Assembly (NCBI GenBank): GCA_004295565.1 | Contig: AP019416.1 | Coordinates: 4,216,001 to 4,280,000 of the forward strand | Source: Vreelandella olivaria | GTDB taxonomy: Bacteria; Pseudomonadota; Gammaproteobacteria; Pseudomonadales; Halomonadaceae | DNA length: 64,000 nt | Reading direction: 5' to 3' | Part shown: positions 10,566 to 20,011 of the stretch, piece by piece | How positions within the stretch are numbered: position 1 is the first letter of the stretch | How the letters are laid out: each line of letters starts with the position of its first letter | The notes under the pieces: model-generated | Told to the model about the DNA's origin: nothing | The model's database searches: none | What the model saw: only the letters and a program-made list of their open reading frames with translations | Made by a program: the position numbers and the translations under genes

Positions 10566-11245
10566 TTATATGACATCTGAACCCAATTGTTCATTACCGC
10601 CATAAGAGTTCTCCATAGCCACAATAATTCTAGTCTTGATCTCTCCGTATAACGCGGTATGCCTATATCCCTGATATCTTGCATTCTCATCGAGTACTGA
10701 AGCTTCGATTAGCCCAGACCTTTCTAGCCTCTTCATCAAACCAGAAAGTATTTCAGAAGGGATATTCAGTTTTTCACTTACATAATGGTAAATGAGTCTG
10801 ACGAGGCACCGCCTCGACCAAAATCTTCACCAGTAATTTCTAAAAATATTTAGAATACTTTTCGTCATTTCTTTTATTTTTAATATTCTCTGAATAGTAG
10901 TATTCAAGTAAATCAAGAAGATGTATTTCTCGGCCTGACAACTCCCCTAATATAGAGAATATTTCAAAAATAGATCATCATTATTTTCATTTTTATCTTC
11001 AGAATCAAATGCCAAATACAAATCTTTTAAAATATTCGCCTTTTTGTAAGTTGAAGCTTTATTCAAGGAGTCTATGAAAAGCGAAAACCTAAACATTTCG
11101 CTGTGACTATTACAGATCTCATTAAGATCCCTTTTACCTTTGCCATTTCGATTAAAGCTTTCTCTGCTTTATAGTTTATAAATGACGAATTAACAATTGA
11201 TGCAAGTTTGGCTGTTGCCTTGAAATATATAGCCACTTCACTCAT
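10566..11245 (-). CDS. Uncharacterised cassette protein with winged-helix-like C-terminus (several frameshifts)
   Basis: I do not recognise this gene. A start at 11245 (MSEVAIYFKATAKLASIVN) follows AAGGA at good spacing. Four single-base corrections in A/T homopolymers or nearby give about 225 residues. The middle is helical and acidic (NKASTYKKANILKDLYLAFD, ELSGREIHLLDLLEYYY). The C-terminus (YHYVSEKLNIPSEILSGL, then MKRLERSGLIEASVLDENAR) looks like a winged helix. AT content is far above the flanking core genome, indicating transfer. It lies between two attC-like sites, so it forms one complete cassette. No single frame is long, so automated callers would probably miss it. Confidence 0.55.
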
Positions 11246-11260
11246 AACTTTTCCTTAAAA

Positions 11261-11318
11261 CTAACGCTTGCAGTAGGGGCGCGACGTCAGGAGCGTCCCT
11301 TGCCTGCACTTGTTAAAG
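11261..11318 (-). other. attC-like recombination site 2
   Basis: Minus-strand arms CTTTAACAAGTGCAGGC and CTACTGCAAGCGTTAG are complementary through TAAC/GTTA, TGCAG/CTGCA and the GGGACGC/GCGCCCC blocks, with unpaired bases, as expected of a short (about 58 base) attC. It starts a base or two after the stop of the gene at 11320 and ends 16 bases before the next start codon, exactly where a cassette junction should be. Confidence 0.65.
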
Positions 11319-11319
11319 G

Positions 11320-12136
11320 TCATTCCTCTTCGGGGTCGAAGGTGTATTCAGGGTAGTACCGTAATACCTTATAGATTTTCGGAACTCCCCGAACCGTTTC
11401 AACCTCAACGTCTACGACATATGCCAACTCGTGCCACTGCTTTTAAATTTCTCAGAAGGATGAAGCATGGCCTCTTTCACCGTGTTATTTTCGAATATTA
11501 CTTTCATGCTTTTCTTCGAGAGATCATCAATGATAGCTCGATTGCCCGTTTCTGAGTCAGGGTCAAACTTTGCTTGATACCAGTACATGACCTTGCGTCT
11601 ATGGATATGGTCTTCAGGCTCATCTAACTGCTCAATCTTACGGCCAATTTCGTTTTGGATTGCGTTGGCTTCTGTAGAGTTGATGGTGAAATTGTTGATT
11701 ACAGTGCCACCACTGGAAACATTGATATTCATCTGGGAGCCGTGGTCTTTCGCAACGGGCTCGACGAATTTATTCCACTCTTGAAGGTCTTGTTTCGTCA
11801 TTTCCTTTGGCGGCGATTCGATTTTACCTAGCAACCAATTGCAGATGCCCTGAACGACTCCCGACCACTGCGATAACGTTCCGCCGTCCCAAAGTAGCGG
11901 AACTATTGGCGCAGCCTGGGAAACGAGCTCAATTACGATCGACCCTTTGCGAACCTCTTTAATAAGAAGCTCCGAACCAATGTCAGTTTCGCGATCAGTC
12001 TCAGATTCGACGAATTTATGGAACTGATGATTGAACGATAGTAGAGAAAGCGATAGGTCTTTTAAGGAAACAGGAACCTCGTTTTTATTGTAATTTCCAT
12101 TTTTTTATCGAGATCGATTTCCAAGATATTGTTCAT
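11320..12136 (-). CDS. Uncharacterised cassette protein (two frameshifts)
   Basis: I do not recognise this protein of about 271 residues. It starts MNNILEIDLDKKMEITIKNE, continues ESETDRETDIGSELLIKEV and GSIVIELVSQAAPIVPLLW, then has GGTVINNFTINSTEANAI and ends RYYPEYTFDPEEE. One extra A near 12080 and one near 11455 join the frames. The ATG follows AGAGGA. It seems soluble, without signal peptide or membrane helix. It lies directly downstream of herA but is separated from it by an attC-like site, so it may be an independent cassette rather than part of the nuclease-HerA system. Whether it is a defence, antitoxin or other protein cannot be read from sequence. Confidence 0.6.
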
Positions 12137-12150
12137 AGCTTCCTCTGACC

Positions 12151-12239
12151 TTTAACGATTAGGTAACCGGCACCGGAGCGCCAGCGTAGGGAACCAGAAG
12201 CGTCACGCTTTTGGTGTCCGGTTGACCGACAGGTTAAAA
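12151..12239 (-). other. attC-like recombination site 3
   Basis: This is the clearest attC-like site. The minus-strand left arm TTTAACCTGTCGGTCAACCG and right arm CGGTTACCTAATCGTTAAAG pair over TTTAAC, GGT, AACCGG and CACC, leaving isolated unpaired bases on one side, the hallmark of folded attC. A loop of about 40 bases contains a smaller GCG-rich dyad. It overlaps the herA 3' end and stops just before the ribosome binding site of the next gene. Confidence 0.7.
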
Positions 12240-14015
12240 TTTTCTCCTTTCTCCAACGACTTATCACCTCTCCAAAACTGACATCCTGCCAGGGCTCCTT
12301 CCATTCTTTGTGGAAACAAACACTCTGAGAATGCGGCTCAGGTTTCGGAAGTGGCATTTGAACAACGGCTGGAAGCAGAACGGCATCACCCACAACAATA
12401 GCTTCGCCGGGGGCAAGGTTTGGAAGAATATCTGTGATCCCGCTCGAATTGTCAGGGAAAAGCCGCTTAACGTAGTTTTGGTCTGCATGGTTAGTGAGCC
12501 GAAGCGCAACGAAATTGTTACACTGTGCGAAAATGGTTTCGGAAACCTCTGAAGGGCGTTGACTCACAACCATCATGCTAAGGCCATATTTTCTACCTTC
12601 CTTCGCTACACGCTCCAGCGACTTTCGGGACGCCCGATATGCCGCTTCATCTCTCTGCGGTATGTAATTGTGCGCTTCCTCACAGACCATCATGACTGGC
12701 ACGTTGCTCAGTGAATCCTCTTTGTGTCTTAACTTCGAGTAGTGGAAGCAGAAATCGAAAATCAATCGTGACACAAGACTTACTGAAATACTCAAGACTT
12801 CAAAGGGAATGCCGCTGAGGTCTATGATTGTGACATTAGCTCTATTAAGGTAGCCAAGGAACTGCTTCATAATTTGCTCGAAATCCACCGTCTCGAACGT
12901 TTTCCCATCGGATTTGACAGGATCAAGCAAGAACCGAAGACGCTTGTCAGCAAGTTTCGTTTCTAGTCGCGACACGAACCGATTGAATTCACCATTGAAT
13001 GGACCGTTTGTCGCTTTAGTCGCGGCCGCGGTGGACGGGGCAACGAATACACACTTCTTATCGAAATAATAGTCCTCCCGCGCGTCGATCAGCGTCCCAT
13101 CCGCTAACTTCGGTCTATCCTCTCCAGTTAATCGCCCAATTACCTCACGATTCATGTTCTCAATGAAGCGATACACTTCCTTGATCGAGAAATATACAGG
13201 GTATCGTACGTCATGTCCTGGTACCCCTGGTTGTGTCGTTCCTTGTTCAAAATGACGGCCTGCTTGAACTGGCTCACCTGGTTGTGCGAGTTCTGTTCAT
13301 TGCTCTCAATGAACATACTCTCTAGTTCCTCAGAGTTCATGAGCCAGTAAGGAAGCTGAAGGCTGTCTACATCCAAGCGGTTCAACGTGAAGTTCTGCTC
13401 CGCCTTCAAAGTAAACGCAGCCGTATACTCATCGTGAATATCAAATACGACGACGTGAGAGTTGTTCTGTTGGCCGAGGTTTGAGTTCTTGTCGTCTGCG
13501 ATTCCTACTACGTCTTGGAGAATCCGAGATACTGTGCATGACTTCCCGGAACCCGTGGAACCAACAATCGCTATATGCTTGCTGAAGAAACGGTCTCCAT
13601 GGATTTTCATGGGCGTCGCCTTATTCAGTGATAGTCGGCCCAGGGGAAACTGATATTCGGCGTCTTCCGCGAATAGCTTGCTCAGGGTTTCTTCGTCTGC
13701 AGTGAATGCAGGCTCAGTAGGAACTGGCAGCAGAACACTTGCACGCTCAAAGGTCTTACCGTCTATAAGCGTACCGACGGCCTGACATTCAATTTGAAAT
13801 TGCCACTTCGGCTTACCCTCGGAATCCTGACCGTGAACTCCACGGATATTTCGAATAGAAGCTATGGTGAAATCACTATTTCCCTGAGCAATCCGTAGGT
13901 ACCGACCTACTTGAAGGGCCGCCTTGTGCTCTTCGAACACTTTCAGATCATCTATAAGTACTATAACGGCCTCCGGTGAACAGGAGAGAACCTGGCCAAT
14001 ACTATTCGTAGACAT
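12203..14015 (-). CDS. HerA-family ATPase of a nuclease-HerA defence module (frameshifted)
   Basis: Hexameric DNA translocase-type ATPase of about 605 residues. An N-terminal HAS-barrel region (about 1-115) precedes Walker A GSTGSGKS (about 151-158) and VVVFDIHDEY. The second half has VTIIDLSGIP, the Walker B-like MMVCEEAHNYIPQRDE, and SQRPSEVSETIFAQCNNF with the conserved SQRP. One extra T near 13170 joins the halves (YIFSIKEVYRF). The raw frame runs to 12133, overlapping the next start, but one extra A near 12240 would end it at 12203 inside the attC-like site, which I prefer. Its start overlaps the upstream nuclease gene by 14 bases, so the two are coupled. Paired nuclease-HerA operons are known anti-phage systems. 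Confidence 0.85.
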
Positions 14016-15202
14016 TACTTACCCCCATAACATACTTAACTTCTTTAATTGTTGCGCCAGCTAGACGCTCGACATTGATGTCTACGGTATCGAGATCATC
14101 GCAATCCGGGTCGCCAATTATGAATAGATCGTCACACTTCCGATTGTTTAGGACTTTGCCATGTTCGGAGAAGCTCAGAATGCGCAGACTGAATTCACGT
14201 TTCACTTCATTTCCAGTGACCTTAGGGGCAAGCGGCTCACGAAAGAAAAATGACTCTTCAAACTGTCTGCCCATATAGCCGTCGGTGGCCACAATACCCT
14301 TCAAATACAGACGATGCTGGATTTCCTGAATTACGTTTCGGTTTGCATGAAGACATAAGATAGGTGTGTCGATGTGTGCAGACTTAAAGTGATACTTGCC
14401 AATGTAGTCAGAAATAAAAGCACGATTTCACTATCAAAGTCCTTGATGTTGCTGGGGTCAATCACGAAGTAGCGCAGCCGGGAGTTCTTATCCAAGTGAA
14501 TTTTAAGCTGCTTTCGGCGCGCCTGGAGAAGTTTCTCCCGGGTCTTGAGCGCCAGAGTCCATCGGGAAATAGCCGTCTTACGTATAGCCATCAGATTAGA
14601 AAGGAAATCTTTCTTCGTGATCTGCCTTTCGGTGACGTTATGCTTAACGCTAAGTGAGGCGATCTTATGGATCGCATTTGGATATGCCAAGGTCTCGATC
14701 TCACCGCTCGGCATCCCGTTCGCTTCCAGTTCCTCGCCGACCCGCTTCACGATTTCGTCATAGCAATCGAACTCCATAGTGAACCGGCCTAAGAATCCAT
14801 CAAGGTCGACGCCGGTTGGCACTGCCTCAACGTGTTTTGCAAGGGCCTTGTCTTTAGACTTCAAGGCAGCTTCAAGTACTGCATTGTCAATTACGGGGCG
14901 GGCGTACCCACGCCAGAAAAATGGGCAAAGAGGATATAGCGAATGCTCGCGGACTGATTCTCTGAAAAGTGTTTGAGCATCTGGAGCAATGGCTTGTAAA
15001 CAGCGCTCGCAGTGAAAGATGTGCTCGCCTCATGGTACTTGCACTGTACCGCGGTTAAGGTTGTAGGGGTGGCGACCTCGATGTCTTCAATAATGCCCTC
15101 AACTGTTACTTTGTCCTCATCCTGCGCGCTCAGTATATCCAAAACAGTCTTGTTAAATTGATACAAAAACCCCTGAATCGTATAGTCAGCAGTACGCGGC
15201 AT
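14002..15202 (-). CDS. DUF4297/Cap4-like nuclease partner of HerA (two frameshifts)
   Basis: About 400 residues. The N-terminal 100 residues look like a PD-(D/E)XK-type nuclease domain as in DUF4297/Cap4: YTIQGFLYQFNKTVLDIL, then EGIIEDIEV and VQCKYHE as the likely acidic and QxK catalytic parts, then KPLLQMLKHF. The remainder is a helical region (KTREKLLQARRKQLKIHLD) and a C-terminal domain ending VKYVMGVSNVYE that has no catalytic motif I recognise. Extra single bases near 14905 (C run) and 14420 (T run) restore the frame. AAGGG precedes the start. DUF4297-HerA pairs are established phage-defence systems; activity of this one is inferred. The family call rests on motif shape, not on a profile search. 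Confidence 0.7.
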
Positions 15203-15502
15203 ATCGCTTTCCCTTCATCCTATCGCCCAACAGGTATTAGACAGCGCGTTCTATGATTGGATGATAGCGTCGGCGTGATTTTCCAAAAATGCAGCCTGTC
15301 ATATTTTCTCAAACCTTTGATTCTTATATTTATTAATTATTATTAGGCTGCATATCCAGAACTCGCGCTTCTGCTGCATTTGCTAGTACCTCCAAGTTGG
15401 GAGGTTATCTGTCTTGCTATTTTTCTCATCCACCCTACCAAACCCAGCTTAGCACAGGATGCTTAGGGCGGCTGACTATCTAAGCCTTGAGCTTTCAACG
15501 CA
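15203..15502. other. Leader of the cassette block with AT-rich inverted repeat
   Basis: I see no gene here. GCCCAAC at 15225-15231 (GTTGGGC on the minus strand) resembles the right core site of an attC or attI junction, 23 bases before the nuclease start, but I cannot find a convincing left arm. ATGCAGCCT (15289-15297) and AGGCTGCAT (15345-15353) form an inverted repeat around an AT-rich stretch that could hold the operon promoter. CCTCC-AAGTTG-GGAGG near 15390 is a further small hairpin. Confidence 0.4.
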
Positions 15503-15564
15503 TAAAAACCGCCAATCGCCAACAGCTTTCACTGTTTGACGATGGCGGGCTAGATGGGGCTTAG
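15503..15564 (+). repeat. Second, diverged copy of the photolyase 3' end
   Basis: Read in frame it encodes KTANRQQLSLFDDGGLDGA and a stop, against PANRLQLSLFDEGGLEDK and a stop at the real photolyase end (10190-10252). Most nucleotide positions match, with many changes at third positions. Nothing homologous to the photolyase lies upstream of it. It is best explained as the original gene terminus left behind when the island entered and supplied a substitute end, or the reverse. Confidence 0.7.
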
Positions 15565-15573
15565 CAGAAAGTA

Positions 15574-16847
15574 TTAACTAAGCGCTTCCAGTGACTGCTC
15601 AATAATACCCAGTCCTTCTTCCAAAACAGCAGACGAGACCGTTAACGGCACCAGAATGCGGATGCTGTTGCCGTAGAAACCGCAGGAAAGCAGAATCAAG
15701 CCTTTCTCACGCGCCTTGGCGCACAGCGCGCCGGTCATCTGGGTATCTGGCTTGCCGTCGCTATCGAGCAGTTCAAATGCTGCCATGGCGCCTAGCTGGC
15801 GTCCGTGAGCCACGGCAGGGAAGCGCGCTTCCCATACCGCGAAACGCTCCGCTAGCATCTTGCCCATCTGCTCGCTGCGTTCAAGAATATTCTCTTCCTT
15901 GATCACCTCAATCACCGCCAGCGCCGCTGCGCAGGAGAGCGGGTTGCCGCTGTAGGTGCCGCCCAGGGAGTTAGGGCCAGAGGCGTCCATCACCTTGGCG
16001 CTACCAACGACAGCCGAGAGCGGCATGCCGTTGGCCAGGCTCTTGGCGGTGGTCAGAATGTCCGCTTCAATGCCGCTGTGTTCCAGCGCAAACAGCTTGC
16101 CGGTGCGGGCAAAGCCGGACTGCACTTCGTCGGCGATCAGTAGAATGCCGTGCTCGTCGCACAGCGCGCGCAGCGCTTTCAAGTAGTCTGGTGAGGCGAT
16201 GTAGAACCCGCCTTCGCCCTGTACCGGCTCAATTACGATGGCCGCCGTGCGGTGCGGGGCGATATCGGTTTTGAACAGCGTGCGAATGGCGTCAAGCGAG
16301 GCGTCTTCGCTAATGCCGTGCAGCGGGTTGGGGAACGGTGCGCGGAACACGTCGCCCGGCATCGGGCCGAAGTCGTTCTTGTAAGGCAGCACTTTGCCCG
16401 TCATCGCCAGGGTCATCATGGTGCGGCCGTGGAAGGCGCCGTCGAAGGTGATGATGCCGGTGCGGCCAGTGGCGGCGCGGGCAATTTTACGGCGTTTTCC
16501 AGCGCTTCAGCACCGGTATTGACCAGCATTGCTTTACGCTCGGGGCCGCGTACTGGGCTCAGCTCACACAGTTTTTGGCACAGCTGCACGTAGGGCGCGT
16601 AAGAGATTACTGCGGCGCTGGTGTGCATGACTTTCTTGAGCTGCGCTTCTACCGCAGCGACGATTTTGGGGTGGCGGTGGCCCAGGTTCAGCACACCAAT
16701 ACCGCCGGCGAAGTCGATCCAGCGGTTGCCGTCGGCATCCCACAGCTCGGCGTTTTCAGCGCGCTCGGCAAACTGGGTGGTGGGCGTGGCGGCACCGTTG
16801 GCCACGTAACGGTTTTTCAGGTCGTTCAATTCTTGGTTAGTCATCAT
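15574..16847 (-). CDS. gabT: 4-aminobutyrate aminotransferase GabT (frameshifted)
   Basis: Class III PLP aminotransferase moving the GABA amino group to 2-oxoglutarate, giving succinate semialdehyde. About 425 residues. The front reads NRWIDFAGGIGVLNLGHRHP, the substrate and cofactor region IEPVQGEGGF and LLIADEVQSGFARTGK follow, and the PLP lysine is in TTAKSLANGMP (about residue 266, as in E. coli GabT). Frames join near 16490 by adding one A to AAAA (ENAVKIARAATGRTG). It is 8 bases downstream of gabD, with the permease upstream of both, forming one minus-strand operon. Confidence 0.92.
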
Positions 16848-16855
16848 TTTTCTCT

Positions 16856-18305
16856 TTAAAGGCCGCCAACGCAGACGTATTTCAGTTCGGTAAATTCATC
16901 GAGACCGTGGTGGGAACCTTCACGGCCCAACCCGGACTCTTTCACGCCGCCAAAGGGCGCCAACTCGGTGGAGATAAGTCCTTCGTTGACCCCCACCATG
17001 CCGTACTCCAACTGCTCCATGGTGTGCCAAATGCGGCGGTAATCCGTGGCGTAGAAGTAGGCCGCCAAACCAAAGGGCGTATCGTTGGCCATGGCAATGG
17101 CTTCTTCATCGCGCTGGAAGCGGAACACCGGCGCTACCGGGCCAAAGGTCTCTTCATCCGCCACCGCCATCTTAGTAGTGACATCCGCCAGCACCGTGGG
17201 GGTAAAGAAGCGCTCACCTGCGGCATGGGGCTTGCCACCGCACAACAGCCGCGCGCCTTGATTGACCGCGTCATCTACGTGGCGCTGCACTTTATCCACC
17301 GCGGCTTGGTTGATCAGCGGGCCGATAACGCTGCCTTCCGCCAGGCCATCGCCCACTTTCAGCGCATTCACACGCTCGGTCAGCTTGGCGACAAAGGTGT
17401 CGTAAATGCCGTCCTGCACCAGAAAGCGGTTGGTGCATACGCAGGTTTGCCCGGCGTTACGGAATTTAGAGGCGATTGCACCATCAACCGCGGCATCTAC
17501 ATCGGCGTCGTCAAAGACGATAAAGGGCGCGTTGCCGCCCAGCTCCATGGCGGTTTCTTCACCGTGCTGGCGCACTGGGCCAGCAGGTGTTTGCCCACCG
17601 GGGTAGAGCCGGTAAACGAGACTTTGCGCACCCGTGGATCGGTGGTGAGCACCTCACCTACCGCTGCCGGTTTTGAGGCGGTAATCACGTTGATGGTGCC
17701 CGCAGGCAGGCCTGCTTCCAGTGCCAGATACGCGGCGGCCAGCGCGGTTAACGGCGTCGCTTCAGCGGGCTTGATCACCACGGTGCAGCCCGCCGCCAGA
17801 GCCGGGGCGCACTTACGGGTAATCATCGCCAGCGGGAAGTTCCATGGGGTAATTGCCGCCACCACACCGACCGGCTCGCGCAGTACCAGCAGGCGCTTGT
17901 CGGCACCGTGGCTGGGCAGGGTTTCACCCGCCATGCGCTTGGCTTCTTCGGCGAAGAACTCGATAAACGAGGCGCCGTAGATCACTTCACCTTTGGCTTC
18001 CGCCAGGGTTTGCCCTGCTCCAAGGTCATCAGGCGGGCCAGGTCATCGGCGTGCTCAATGATCAGTTCAAACCAACGGCGCAGCAGCGCTGAGCGTTGCT
18101 TCACTGGGGTAGCGCGCCAAGCGGCACCGGCGTTATAAGCGGCGGCCACTGCATCGCGGGCATCATCCGCGCCCATTTCGGCTACGCGGGCAATCGTTTC
18201 GCCGGTGGCGGGATTATCGACCACAAATGTCTGTTTCCCTGCACGCCACTCATCGCCAATCAGGCCCGCGACGCCATCGTGCAACCACTGTTCAATAAAG
18301 CTCAT
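16856..18305 (-). CDS. gabD: Succinate-semialdehyde dehydrogenase GabD (two frameshifts)
   Basis: NAD(P)-dependent aldehyde dehydrogenase oxidising succinate semialdehyde to succinate, the second GABA-shunt step. About 483 residues, the normal GabD length. [30 protein letters not shown] (nucleotide site), the general base Glu in [11 protein letters not shown] and the catalytic Cys in [12 protein letters not shown] (about residue 288) are present. Frames change near 17985 and near 17560; small single-base corrections rejoin them. It lies between the permease and gabT. Confidence 0.92.
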
Positions 18306-18335
18306 ACATTGCTCCTGGGTAACGTGTTAAGAGGC

Positions 18336-19747
18336 TTACAGATCCACTTTCATGTGACGGTCGCTATACTCGCGCCCGTAGGTGCGCAACGCATGCAGAT
18401 ACAGCACGATGCCCAGCGCCGCCCAACCGGCAAAATAGTCCACTCCGCAACGCTTAGCGCCGCCGGGCTACCGGGCAGGTAGAGGCACGCCATACCGAAA
18501 GAGAGGATGATCGCGAGGGTGCCGCACAGCTTGCCGTTACTCACCTTGAAGGGCGGGGCATATCCGGCTCACGCACCCGCAGCACGACAAAGGAGATGGC
18601 CACAAACAGGTAGGCCAATACGATGCCTAAGCCACCCGCATTAACGATCCACACCAACGCTGGGCGGCCAAAGAAGGGCGCCAAACAGGAGAGAAAGCCC
18701 ATCATAAAGATGGCATTGGTTGGGGTTCTGTAGCGAGGGTGCAGCTTGGCAAATGGCGCAGGTAGCATGCCTGCTTTAGCGAGGGCATAGATTGCCCGGG
18801 AGCCGCCAATGTAGAAGGCATTCCAGCTGGTAATGATGCCCGCAATACCCGCCATGACCATTAAGTTACTGGCCCACGCGGCGTTAAACAGGCTACCCAT
18901 AGCGTCCGGCACGCTGAGCGAGCTTGCCGCCAACTCATCACTATTCAACGCCAGACTGGTGGCCAGAATAATCAGCGCGTACCACACCACCGCCAGGATC
19001 ACCGACATCATCAGTACCTTGCCGATGGCTTTGTAGGGCAGGTTAATCTCTTCCGCCGCCTGGGGAATAACGTCAAAGCCCACAAACAGGAACGGCACCA
19101 TCACCAGTACCGCCACTATGCCTGCGAACACGCCGCTATCGGCCTGAGTAAACAGCGGCATCATATTGATGGTTTCGCCTTCAAACAGCGAACCGGTGAC
19201 AAACATCACCCCACCAGCAGAATTAACCCGGTGACCACTTTTGCAGCAGCGCCGCGGTGGTCACGCCGAAGTAGTTGATGATCATCATGACCAGCGAACC
19301 GCCGACGCCTACCGCGACCCAGGTGGCTTTCACTTCCCAACCGGCAATCGTCCAGAGGTGGCCAACGGCGTAATTGGGTGCCAGGTGTTCGATCACCGTG
19401 GGCAGGGCGACGGCTTCAAAGGCCACTACGCTTAAGTAGCCCAAAATAATCGCCCAGGTGCACAAAAAAGAGGGCAAGTGGCCTAAAGCGCGGTAGCTGT
19501 AAACGTGCTCGCCACCGACTTTGGGCATTGCAGCAGCAAGTTCAGCGTAGGTCAGGCCCACCAACACTATCGCTAAGCCGCCGATAATAAAGGCTATAAT
19601 GGCGCCTAGACTGCCTGCGGATTGAATGGCGGTACCGGTGAGTACAATCCAGCCCCAGCCGATCATCGCGCCGAAAGCCAGCGCTAGTACATCGCCACGG
19701 GCCAATACCCGGACGAGCCCTGCCTGTTCTGATGAGGGTGTGGTCAT
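18336..19747 (-). CDS. APC-family amino-acid permease, probably GABA/putrescine uptake (frameshifted)
   Basis: Twelve-helix amino acid/polyamine transporter of about 470 residues. The N-terminal helix motif GAMIGWGWIVLTG is the unwound substrate-site region of APC permeases, and KVGGEHVYSYRALG and FVGFDVIPQAAEEINLP are typical of the family branch that also contains polyamine and GABA carriers. Three fragments join near 19215 and 18545, with a further correction near 18440. As first gene of the gab operon and facing the GabR-type regulator, GABA or a related omega-amino acid is the likely substrate; this is inferred from context. Confidence 0.85.
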
Positions 19748-20011
19748 TTGAAATTGTCCTGCGAGTTATTGGATGTTGTCGTAGGCGCTCAGGGGCGCAG
19801 TATCCTGATCCTGTTTCAACAGCCTCGCTTTTCAACGGGCTTGTTACACAGGATAGCCACACGCTAGCAGGCGGGAGAGAAAACGCGAATGCACCACTTT
19901 TGCGTTCGACTAGACCACTTTTCAGACGCACCAAAAGAGTGCGCCATTTTCATACGGCTTTCGTCTAAGAGCCCGCCGTTAGCGGGTTAAGCGGGATCAA
20001 GGGGAGACCAG

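Larger units (their letters stand above)
10253..15502. mobile_element. Accessory island with integron-type cassettes inserted at the photolyase 3' end
   Basis: This block is AT-richer than its surroundings, especially 10.56-11.25 kb. Its four genes all lie on the minus strand and none is metabolic. It is bordered by two related copies of the photolyase 3' end (10190-10252 and 15503-15564); beyond the second copy gabT ends only about 10 bases away, so the ancestral order was probably photolyase facing gabT. Three attC-like sites separate the genes, and no integrase gene is visible, which resembles a cluster of attC sites lacking an integrase. Bases 10253-10462 hold no gene that I can recognise. 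Confidence 0.6.

Noticed and set aside
10463-10690. Minus-strand frame of 75 codons
   Set aside because: It overlaps the attC-like site and the end of the AT-rich gene in another frame and has no coding character of its own.
10253-15502. Prophage
   Set aside because: No integrase, capsid, terminase, portal or lysis gene is visible; the gene set is nuclease, HerA and unknowns with attC-like sites.
16907-17980. Long plus-strand frame of 357 codons over gabD
   Set aside because: Antisense shadow of the GabD gene; low-complexity His/Gly/Arg-rich translation, with no ribosome binding site.
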